Assembly (NCBI GenBank): GCA_009746045.1
Contig: RPFO01000080.1
Location: 11,446,467-11,508,466, forward strand
Direction: 5' to 3'
DNA from: Mesostigma viride
Taxonomy: Eukaryota > Streptophyta > Mesostigmatophyceae > Mesostigmatales > Mesostigmataceae
DNA length: 62,000 nucleotides
Position 1 is the first letter of the stretch, and each line of letters opens with the position of its first letter. The position numbers and the translations under genes were made by a program. A model generated the notes under the pieces. It did not search any database and was not told the origin of the DNA. It was given only the letters and a program-made list of their open reading frames with translations. This document shows positions 38,201-50,200 of this stretch, one piece after another.

Positions 38201-41200
38201 GGCGAGGGTGGCCAGCATGAGCAGACACCACATAAGAAAACACGGCAAGCAGGGAAACCCTGTTAGCAGGAAACATAGCAGTAGCAGGTGAGCCGGTGGC
38301 CGATCTCGCACAGGTGAGGGTCAACAGGCAGAACGAGCATGTTCGGCGAATGAATACGGCTAGAAATAGCGCCGGCAGACGATCTCGCCCTGTTGCAAGC
38401 AAAAGGAAGCTCCGCCAGTTGAGGAAACAACAACAAAAATACCAAAAGTATCATAACGACCGTGATAACATAGGCTCAAATATTAGCACGGTCAGCTATA
38501 TTCTGCTGTATCAAATATACTACTCCATATGCGTAGTACAATAATCGATCATTATACACAATCGACTGTCCGATTATCCTATAACTATAGCTTGATTCAT
38601 GAGTACCGTTTGTCCCCAGTCGCCTGCCTTGACTGGCCATCCCCATCCTCTCCGCCACCAGTCTACTTATTCTTCATCATTACCATCCAGTGTCATAAAT
38701 ATCCCTCCCATCGCCTTCCTCTCCGCCACCTATACTCTGTACCTAATCTGTACTGGTCCAATACATCTCGACATTCCCCCCCCCCCCTCTCACCTTCCTC
38801 TCCGCCAGCCATGTTATTGCTATCCTTCCTCTTTTCTCCCCCCACCTACCTCTCGGCCACCCGTCGCATCATCATCATCATCACTCCACTCCCCCCCTCA
38901 CCTTCCTCTCGGCAACCTCGAGGATGACGAGCGCGCAGTGCCTCAGCGCATGCGCCCGCTCGATGGGCGACAGCACGCCCGCCACGTTCCACACGCCCGG
39001 CGGTGATGCCCCCGCTGCCCCAGCCACCACCATCATCATGTCATTTCCGCCGTCATCCCCGGCTCGCCTGGCTCTCGAGTCGTCGCCCGCACGGGCACCA
39101 AAGCCCCCGGTGAGCGCAGACGCAGAACCAGCCGCCGTCGCGCCCACCATCCCGGAGCCATGGGAGCCTCCTTGCCCATCATACATGGCCCCCGTGGTGG
39201 CCGCTGCCGTCGTCACGTTCTGCGACCCATGGGGGGCATGCACCCCGTGGGATGCGCCCGGTGACCCCGACAACACCCCCTGCGCCTGCCACGACGACGG
39301 ATGCCGATTTGGCGTCGGCCAGGCCGGGGGCCCACTCATTCCCCCGCCCGCGCCGCCATCGTACACGCCGCCAGGCTGCCGGTACCCATCAACAAGTCCC
39401 CTGGACAAATGCCCGTTCCCGACACCCTCATTTGAGGCACCCCAATGACCTGCCCCTCCGTCTTGGTAACCCCCACGCGCATCCATAGGATGAATTCCCA
39501 AAGCAGCGCCCGCGGCGGCGGCCCCAATCGCCCTGGGCAGACCACTCAGGCCATCCCCCCCCGCAAGGCTCCACCGCCGCTGCATCTCCGGCGTGGGCTG
39601 CCCAGTGCCCATCGCCGACGTCACGCGGGCATGTGGCCCCACGACGTCCGTCCGGTTCCCAAGCGGCGTGGACGCCCCGGGATTACTAAACCCGCCAGCG
39701 GAAGCAGCATTAGTGTTCGCAAAACCACTGGCAGAGGTAGCAAACCCCCCGATAGCGTTGGGGAACCTTCCGGCAGCATTAACAACCCCGCCACCGCCGC
39801 CGCCGCCGTCGGTTATTGCCGTGGCAGGTCCCGCGTGGATCATCCGGGGTGAGACCCCGCCCACGCCGCCCACGCCACCCCCGCCACCCCCAACGCCCAT
39901 GCCCGCCTCCCGTCCCACCCCGCCACCAATACCGCCTGCCACGCCCTGACTGCCGTCACTACCACCCCCGGGGCCGCCACCCCCCTCCCCCGCACCCCCG
40001 CCATACCCCGATGATCCACGCGAAACAGTCCCTGACCCGCCCGCCTTGGCCCCAGCGTCGGCCGCCCCCGTCGAGGCCTTGCCCTCGCTGATGGTTGCTG
40101 TAGATCCTGCGGCAGCACCCCCGCCCCCCCGTTTCCACGTCTGCCAGTAGGGCCGGCTCATAAGGTAGCTGGGCAGCGACGTCCCCGTGCGGACGATCTC
40201 GTGCGCGAGGTTGCGCCCGCGGCTACTGACGCCCGCCACCGCCTTGGCCCCGGGCGAGATCGGCACGGGGGACCCTCCGGCCTTGTGCCCCCCCACGGTG
40301 CCGGAAGCGGAATTACCGGCCCCAATTGTTCCTGCGCCGGAGGAAGGCCCCCGGCTGTGCTGAGGGGAGCCGTCGAATTCGACGACCACGTACTCCTCCT
40401 CCAGTCGGCTGTCAAGAGAGGTGCGGGACTCCCGGGATGATGCCAGCGATGGGGGGGGAGGGAAGAGGGCACCGGCGGGTGGCGGCATAAGGGGCGCGAC
40501 TGTGACGGGGACTTGGGGCAGTGGACCGCCCAGGAGGTAAGCGGCAGGACCGGGACCGGCTGCGGATGTGGTGGCGGCGGGCGATGATCGGTCAGTATGC
40601 GCGGGGGGCGGCGCTGGACCTGCAGGGGATGTCCCTGTGAGGCGGTGGTGTAGCAGCGACAGAGCGCGGGTGGACGACGTGACAGGGTCATGACAGTTGC
40701 GGCCGTCAGTACTCATATTCCCAGCACGGTTGTACAAAAAACCGCAGCCGCATCCAGCAGTGAGGTGGGGGCCGCACCGTTGGATGACATGACGCTTCCA
40801 TGATTGCCATTATCAAGACTTCATTACAACGACATCAAGTGGCAACCACCAGAATAACCTCACAAGAGGGAAGATAAGCACAAAATCACGAAATCCAGAC
40901 AAAACTTGAGATTCAGTAACCAAAACTGCAAGAGATGGTTGTATAGCTCACGCAATGCACAGCAAAACCAAAGGCATCCGACTCACCTGGCACGCTGCCC
41001 CCGTTGCCGCCGCGACCCCCCCCCTGCGCCAACCCAAGAGAGACACCGCCACTACTTCCACCGGACGTCACCGCCCCTAATGTCCCCTGCCGAACGGCCC
41101 CCCTCCCGTCCTCCTCGCCACTCGCCCTGCCGTCATGGCCCAAAGGGACGGTGCCTCTATCCGCTCCGCCCTGCATGATGCCCGCACCCGCCACCAACCG

Positions 41201-44200
41201 ATTGCCAGCATTCCCTCCACCTCGGCCATGCCCATCCTCAAACCCACGGGTGCCATCACAAACATTCGAACTGCCGTCTCGAACCCCGTCCATGGCATGC
41301 CTGCCACCCTGCAGCTCCGTATGCCCCTCTCCGCCGCGCCCATTGTCATCACCGATGTTGCGGCGACCCCATCGGTCCAGATCCCTCCCCGCGCCGTCAC
41401 CAAACCCTCCTTGCCGCTGGCCTTGCGTGACCCTACCACCCCCATCACGGTCATGGGAGGAATCCCCCAGGTCGCTCCCCTGTTGGCTGCCACGTCCGTC
41501 CAACGCAAACGGCGGCAAGTCCCCCCCCATGACATCGTCCGCTGCCGGGCTGCCCTCCCTGCCGCGCTCGCCACGGCTCATCCCCTCGTCATCGTCGAAG
41601 ACCGACCGCATCACCCCACCACGAGGAAACGCAGCATGCCCTGCGACCCCACCTGCGCTCATGCCAGCGTTACCGCCAGCATCCAGCATTCGACTGGAAT
41701 CCCCCTGAAGTAACGTTTGCGCGGCGGATGGTGCATGGGCAACAGCACCTGGTGCCCCCCCACCCGCCTGTGTCGCCGGGGCCCTGGCATCGTTCGCGAT
41801 GGCAGACCCGGAGGCTTGCGTGGCGGACAATAGTCGTTCCCCACCACCAGAGGGGGGCACAGGGGGGTGGTGGTCTGCCCCGTCCCCTTGGTGAGCCACA
41901 GTGTCATTCTTGCAGGTCCTTGTCTCATCCTTGCTGACAAGCGCGCCCTTGTCAGCATCCGGCCTCGCGGGCGCTGTGGCAGGGGTGGGAGTGCCCTGCG
42001 CGGTGGGGTTATTGCTCGTGCCACCGGTGGCGGGCGTACTAGCGGGGGTCGGGGGAGAGGATGGCCTGAACCAACACAGAGCCGACGGAGGACCCAACAA
42101 GTCAACGGCCGACGGAACAAGTCAACCACAACCACAACCACAACCACAACCAAGGGCCAGAGGTCAAGGTTGATGCAGAGCGGAGAATGAAGGAATGTGA
42201 GAATGTTAGGTGACATGGCGAGACGCGAGAAACCGGCGCAGAGAGTGGAGAACCTACGCAGAGAGCGGGGAGTGGAGAACTGGAGATGCGAGAACTGGTG
42301 TGGGGCTGGAGTGGTGGAGATGTGAGAACTAATGTTACAAGTAGCTGCGATACCCTAAACATGATGGCACAGGAGGGGTGGGCTCACTGCTGCATGTCCT
42401 TTCACGGCTGTGGCGCCCTGTCACGGCTGCGGTGCCCTGTCACGGCTGCGGTGCCCTGTCACGGCTGTGGTGCCCTGTCACGGGAAACCGAGACTTGCAC
42501 GCCCCTTAAGTCGCGCGAGTCAGAGTCCCGATAGTTGTATCTCTACCACTCGGCTGCCCCAAAGAAAGTGCGGACTGCGGTGTGCTGCAATGCAGACGCG
42601 TCGGTGCCACGATGTACCATCCACCTGAACATGAATATATATATATATTTCACTTTTTCACTTGATCGACACTAACTAGTTGTCATCCATCGGGGTAGTT
42701 ACAGCTCATCCATGCTCTTCCCCCATTACAGTTTGCTCATCCACGCTCTTCCCCCATTACAGTTAGCTCATCCACGCTCGTCCACCATTACAGTTAGCTC
42801 ATCCTTGCTCTTCCCCCATTACAGTTAGCTCATCCACGCTCTTCCACCATTACAGTTAGCTCATCCTTGCTCTTCCCCCATTACAGTTAGCTCATCCACG
42901 CTCTTCCCCCATTACAGTTAGCTCATCCACGCTCTTCCCCCATTGCAGTTAGCTCATCCACGCTCTTCCCCCATTACAGTTAGCTCATCCACGCTCTTCC
43001 CCCATTACAGTTACTTCTTAACTAACCAGTTAACTAGCCAGAACAGGACCCTTACATGTCCCCTCCTATGACAACCCTCTAATTAACCAGCATGTAGATG
43101 AATCACGATCATTACATGATAAAACAATGCAGAAGGACGCCTGGCTTCATTTTGCCATGCAGGCCGTCGGTCACGAAGCTATATCCTGATATTATACAAT
43201 CCATCATGAACTCTACATTTCCCCCCCCCCCCCCCCCCCCCGACACAACCGGCCCGGTAATAAAGCTAGACACCGCATCACGCTACAGCACCGGCACCGC
43301 ATCATCAAACTACATCACGGTACTACACGACTATCATCCAGTGGGCACCGCACCACCCGACACTTACAGCGCGAGGAACTTGTTCAATCTCTATCAGATT
43401 CATAATTATTAATAAGTAATTTAATACATCTTACAGCGCGAGGAACTTGTGGTGGAACAGCTCCTCGAAGGACAGTCGCTCGACTGGTATGGGTGGGGTC
43501 CGGTTGAGGGGTTTTTGGGGGGGCAGTGGAGCGGTGGGAGTAATCAACAGGTGCAAGAGCCGCAGACGGCAGCCAACCAGCAGACACACAGGCAGAGACA
43601 GGCACCGGAGTAGGTGAGGGAAGCGGCTCGCTTTGTCCCGTGGAGGGGTTGGGGCGGCCAACAGGGTGCAGGAGCCACGGGAGGTGACGCCAGCCGACAC
43701 GTAATGTTTACAACAGCCAACAAATAAGGTACTTGCACAGGCCAGGCCAGGCGGAGCCAGCCACGAGAATACGCGAGGGCGGGCAACGGCAGAAGGAGGC
43801 GCAGGCAACGGCAGAACGAGGCGCACTCACAGGTGAGGAAATGCGGGGATGGGGCGATGCGGCGATGGGGAGATGCGGGGGATGATGAGACGCATCAGGC
43901 AAGAAAGAGATATACAGAAATGAACGCGGGGAGGGGATGGGCCGTGTGCAACCTGAGCACCCCAAGGTCGGCTCCCCACAACATTCAGGACGTAGCCTTG
44001 AACGGAGGTGTATGGTAGGACCTGCCGGATGACATTGCCATCCAATCCTGGGGCCTGATGTGCCAGGATCAGGGGATATGTTGTTCATGATCGGGATTCC
44101 CACAACAGCCAATATTTTGTTGGAGAGTTGTTTCAACGTGGCTGGACAGACCGATGGAGAGCTCTTGCCATCCACATGGGGAGGGCCCCTTTGCCAGAGT

Positions 44201-47200
44201 ACTCGTCGCTGGAACACCCTGCTGGAGTACTCTACTGGAGTATTCCACTAAAATACTCCGCTAGAATACTCCACCAGAACACTGCACTGAAACACACCGC
44301 TAGAACACCCTGCCCGACTCCTTGTTGCTAGGGCACATTCCTGCTAAGGCACCGCCGCTGCCACCGGCCAACCCCCCCACACCCGTGCGGACATCAACCC
44401 ATGCAGATGCAATGACGCAGATGTACACAGATGATGTACGCAGATGTATACTAGGCGCCCACGCACGCACCTGGGTTGCGCCGCAGCAACAGCCGCAGCA
44501 CCTGCAGGCATGCGTCGGACAGCTGGCGCCGCACCTCGCTGGGGATCACCGGCTCGCTGCGCTCAATGTTGCGCAGCAACTGGTGGGACAGAGAAGAGGG
44601 CAACCAGAACATGGCAGGAGGAAGGCAGGAACAGGGCACGGAGGTAAGCAAAACGAAGGCAAACTAGGTCAAGAGCAGACTGCCTCGCAGGGCTCCATGT
44701 TGTACAGCAGGCACTGGAGTTTGAGCAGACAGATAGTGACCGTTTCTGTCCTTGTAGTGGCTGTCCTTGTAGTAGCTTGTAGTGCAATCGAAACCTCAGC
44801 ATCAGAATCCGTAAGCAGAAGCTATTATCTTGTCCTAGGACTTTGGCAACTATGAAAAACTTGACCCCTGGCCACTATGAACAATCATTCCCAACCCACC
44901 TGCACGTGGTTGGCGCCCCCAAACGGCGGCCGCCCCGTGACCAGCTCAAACAGGATGGCGCCCACGCTCCACAGATCCGCCTGCGGCGGTGGAAAAAAAA
45001 AAAAAAGAGTGACCAGGAATCATGAATAACCTCATATAAAAGTTTCATTGGATGCCACCTAGGTACTGTAATGGAAATCGACGGATCTTCTGGTCAGCCT
45101 GTAGCAATGGTGGATGGCACCACCACCCACAATGACATGAACAACCACCCACAATGACATGAACAACCACCCACAATGACATGAACAACCACCCACAATG
45201 ACATGAACAACCACCCACAATGACATGAACAACCACCCACAATGACATGAACAACCACCCACAATGACATGAACAACCATCCACAATGACATGAACAACC
45301 ACCCACAATGATGTGAACAACCACCCACAATGACATGAACAACCATCCACAATGACATGAACAACCACCCACAATGACATGAACAACCACCCACAATGAC
45401 ATGAACAACCACCCACAATGACATGAACAACCACCCACAATGATGTGAACAACCACCCACAATGACATGAACAACCACCCACAATGACATGAACAACCAC
45501 CCACAATGACATGAACAACCACCCACAATGACATGAACAACCACCCACAATGACATGAACAACCACCCACAATAACATGAACAACCACCCACAATGACAT
45601 GAACAACCACCCACAATGACATGAACAACCACCCACAATGACATGAACAACCACCCACAATGACATGAACAACCACCCACAATGACATGAACAACCACCC
45701 ACAATGACATGAACAACCACCCACAATGACATGAACAACCACCCACAATGACATGAACAACCATCCACAATGACATGAACAACCACCCACAATGATATGA
45801 ACAACCACCCACAATGATGTGAACAACCACCCACAATGACATGAACAACCACCCACAATGACATGAACAACCACCCACAATGACATGAACAACCACCCAC
45901 AATGACATGAACAACCACCCACAATGACATGAACAACCACCCACAATGACATGAACAACCATCCACAATGACATGAACAACCACCCACAATGATATGAAC
46001 AACCACCCACAATGATGTGAACAACCACCCACAATGACATGAACGATCACCCACAATGATGTGAACGATCGCCCGTAGACGCATGCACAACGAGGCAGTC
46101 AACAGGATGGCACCCACACTCCACAGGCCGGACTGCACAGAAAAATCCATGATTAGATGTCATAGGAGCAGAGATGTCACAGAAGGGCAATGAATTGGAG
46201 GATGTAGAAAACCACCGTGGGATCCTACTCGCGCATTACCGACAAACCGACCCTCATCCGCGCACCATAGCTTTGCATCATTAAAAGCCAGGCTTTGCTA
46301 GGGCCACCCTTTCACACAAGGGGCGCTTTGCCCACTTCCAGTCCTATATACTACTACAATTCAAAGCCCATATGCAGCACCAGGGTTCGCAAGGGCCACC
46401 CCTTAGCAAAGGCGCCGCTTTGCCCAGTTCTAGAGCTGAACCCTCAAACAACGAGCGATAGACCACCTGCGGGTCGTCCTTGTGCATGCGGAGGATCCGC
46501 CACGTACTGTCATCCGCCACGTACTGTCATCCGCCACGTACTGTCATTCAAAGGGGACCCCTCAATCGGCCTCAACCCGCCATCCCCCACCTTGGCGTGC
46601 TGCTTGCGCGTCATGAGGATGCAACACGTGCTTGCGCATGCGCATCACGAACAACACCGCCCACCCCTCACCTTGGCGTCATACTTGCGCATCACGAACA
46701 ACACCGCCCATCCCTCACCTTGGCGTCATACTTGCGCATCACGAATAACACCGCCCATCCCTCACCTTGGCGTCATACTTGCGCATCACGAACAACACCG
46801 CCCACCCCTCACCTTGGCGTCATACTTGCGCATCACGAACAACACCGCCCATCCCTCACCTTGGCGTCATACTTGCGCATCACGAATAACACCGCCCATC
46901 CCTCACCTTGGCGTCATACTTGCGCATCACGAACAACACCGCCCACCCGTCACCTTGGCGTCATACTTGCGCATCACGAACAACACCGCCCATCCCTCAC
47001 CTTGGCGTCATACTTGCGCATCACGAACAACACCGCCCACCCCTCACCTTGGCGTCATACTTGCGCATCACGAACAACACCGCCCACCCCTCACCTTGGC
47101 GTCATACTTGCGCATCACGAACAACACCGCCCACCCCTCACCTTGGCGTCATACTTGCGCATCACGAACAACACCGCCCACCCCTCACCTTGGCGTCATA

Positions 47201-50200
47201 CTTGTGCATCACGAACACCACCGCCCACCCCTCACCTTGGCGTCATACTTGTGCATCATGAGGATCTCGGGCGCCATGTATAAGGGGGACCCACACAACG
47301 TCTCCGCCAGGCCTTGAGGATGGAGCGAGCTGAGGGGGGGGGGAGAGAAACGCCAGCGCAAGGGGGCGGCCAACAAGGAAGGGAGTGTGGGTGTGACAGA
47401 TGGTGGTTGGGCGGAGCGGCCTGAGTGGGGGTAGTAAAAACAAACAGATGGTGGGGTGATGTGCAGTAAAAGATAAAAAACAGAAGGGAGCAGGGAAGAA
47501 AACCATCATGGGCGAGAAAAAAAATTCTTCCCGCCTTCCCCCCCCCCCCCCCCCCCCCATCCCCTGCCCCTGTAAATTTTCTTTGATGTCTCCTACCCCC
47601 TCAGGCCGCTCCACCCAATTGTGAGGGGGTAGGAGACATCAAAGAAAATTTACAGGGGCAGGGGATGGGGGGGGGGAGGCGGGAAGAACGGATGGGGATG
47701 AATGAGGGGAGACGGGCGAACACGACAGACCATTTACACGCAGAGCATCATATGACAGACGGCATGGCCAAGCGAGCATTGCTGCAAGTGCAGAAACAAT
47801 CAGCAGCGAGGGGGTATGTAGACGGGAGGGGAATGAGGATACCTTTAGCAACACCAAGGCATGCGCATGGCGAGTGGACACAGCGCCAACAAATGCACAC
47901 CAATCACAGCACCATATAACGCGCATGCCACAAAAAACCAAGGCCATACGCAGATACGGAAATGCCAACCAGCTCACCAACAAGAACACCAACAAGCACA
48001 TCAACAAGCACACCAACAAGCACGAGCACACCAACAAGCACAAGCACACCAACAAGCACATCAACAAGCACACCAACAAGCACGAGCACATTAACAAGCA
48101 CGAGCACACCAACAAGCACACCAACAAGCACGAGCACACCAATAAGCACAAGCACACCAACAAGCATAAGCACACCAACAAGCACAAGCACACCAACAAG
48201 CACAAGCACACCAACAAGCATAAGCACACCAACAAACACACCATCAACTAGACCCTGAAAGTCATACTACCAGAGGCACAAGCCCCCTCACACGTCCTCA
48301 CCGTGCAAAACCAAAGTCAGCGATCTTCAGCACCGCGTCATTGCCCTTGTGACTGAGCAGCAGGTTCTGGGGCTTGAGGTCGCGGTGAATCGTGTTGTGC
48401 GCGCGCAGCTCCCGCAGACCCTCGCCTGTAAGGCAGAGCACCACGAAATGGGTGATGTATCAATCAATCAAACCATCCGTCCGTCAATTAAACAACCAGT
48501 GTGTCAGCACGCAGGCCCTTGCCTGTGATGCGGAGCGCAACCGCTTGGGCACAGCATCAATCAATCTAACCACTAGATCATGGATTGAATCGACCAACCC
48601 GCGTGCGCGCACAGGCACTCGCCTTCAATTACAAACCAACGGGGTGTGCACCATATCAGCCGGTCAGCCCACCCGTTTATGTCAAGGCTGCGCGAAGGGG
48701 TGTTTGTGCAGCTCGCACAAACCCTCGCCTGCAAGGTAGAGGGCCACCCACCGGACCAGAAGCCATCCATCCATGGATCAATGGCTCGAGTCTCAATGAT
48801 CTGCTGATGGATCAATAAATATTATTAACTCGTTAGGTAAAACTATGGATCAATTCAGAAACCACTCCTTAGGTTTCCTCCAACCGCTAGGTTTCCTCCA
48901 ACCGGCTGCAAGTGCAAGTGAGGGTGTGCCATAGTGGAGGTTTGCAGGCAGCACAGTGGGGGTGTGCATCAGATTGGGGGTGTGCGGCATAGCTGAAGGT
49001 GTGCAGGCAGCGTAGTGGGGGTGTGCAGCATGTCAAGACCAGGACAGTAGTTCGATAGAGGGGCGCGCGTCCAAGGATCCATCAGGCCCTTGCCTGCTGT
49101 AGGGACCAGCCGATCAAGCATTTTCCATCAGAAGTCCATCCATCCATCCATCCATCCGTAGGTGGGTCCACCCATAAGGCCCTCGCCTGCCAAAGGGACC
49201 AAACCCATAGGGACCAGCCGATAGGGAGGACCCGATAGGAACCAACCCATAGGGACCAACCAATAGGAACCAAACCATAGGGACCAACGCATAGGCACCA
49301 GCCGATATCACATTTTCGATGAAACGGAAAGTCCATCCATCCATCCATCGACCAATAGGTCAGTCCATCCCTAAGGCCCTCCCTTGCCTGCAGCCGCCGC
49401 ACCAAGTGGCGTGCGCCTACGCCAACAAGCGCACCCCACGCTGCGTGCGGCCCAACTCCAACCCTTCATGACCCTACGCCGGAGCCAGGCACACCACCCA
49501 CGCACACCAGCTGCATGTACCACCCCTCCTTCCCATGGACATCATACTAGCCCCCACAAAGTCAGCTCCTTCCTCCCCCCCCCCCCCCACACACACACAT
49601 ATCCACACAGGGAAAACCAGTGAGAGCCCTTGCGCGCACGCACCCCGCTGCCGCATGAAGCACCCCTGCTTCCCATGGACATGCTACTAGCACACATCGG
49701 AACCAGGCAAACCATCGCGGGGCCCTCTCGCGCACGCACCCAGCTGCCGCATGAAGTAGCGCGCGGTGTCCTCTGGCACGCGCCCCTTGAAGCGGATCAA
49801 CTCTGATAGGTCGCCGCCGCCGCAGTACTCGAGCACGAGAAACATGCGGCCCGGCTCCTGCAGGCAGAGGTAAATAGTACTGCGTGCGACACGGTCAGTC
49901 TCTGCGTCTTGCTACTATACACATGAGGGACCAGGAGCCTGTGAGGTAAATACTGCTGTTTATAATACCGTTAGCCTCTGCGTATTACACACAATTGGGA
50001 CCAGGCGCGTGCCGCCCCGGCTCCTGCAGGTATATAAAAGGTGCACACGGGGATGAAGATGTGCAAGGTGGAGGGTAAGTGCGCTAGGGGAGGGTAAGGG
50101 GTCAAGCACTAGCATAAGAGGTCTGTTGGCACGAGTACGCGAGCAATCACGAGAAGCACTTGGCCCGCCTGCTGGGGGCATGCACGGCATGGTAATGGGC

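Noticed and set aside
37205-40440. Plus-strand Pro-rich frames opposite ATG1 exons 8-10
   Set aside because: They are shadows of GC-rich Gly/Ser/Ala codons on the minus strand; the minus-strand frames join to conserved ATG1 domains in phase.
45045-46150. Minus-strand 320-363 codon frames with [10 protein letters not shown] repeats
   Set aside because: A 22-bp satellite inside ATG1 intron 4; the reading frames merely follow the 66-bp super-period.
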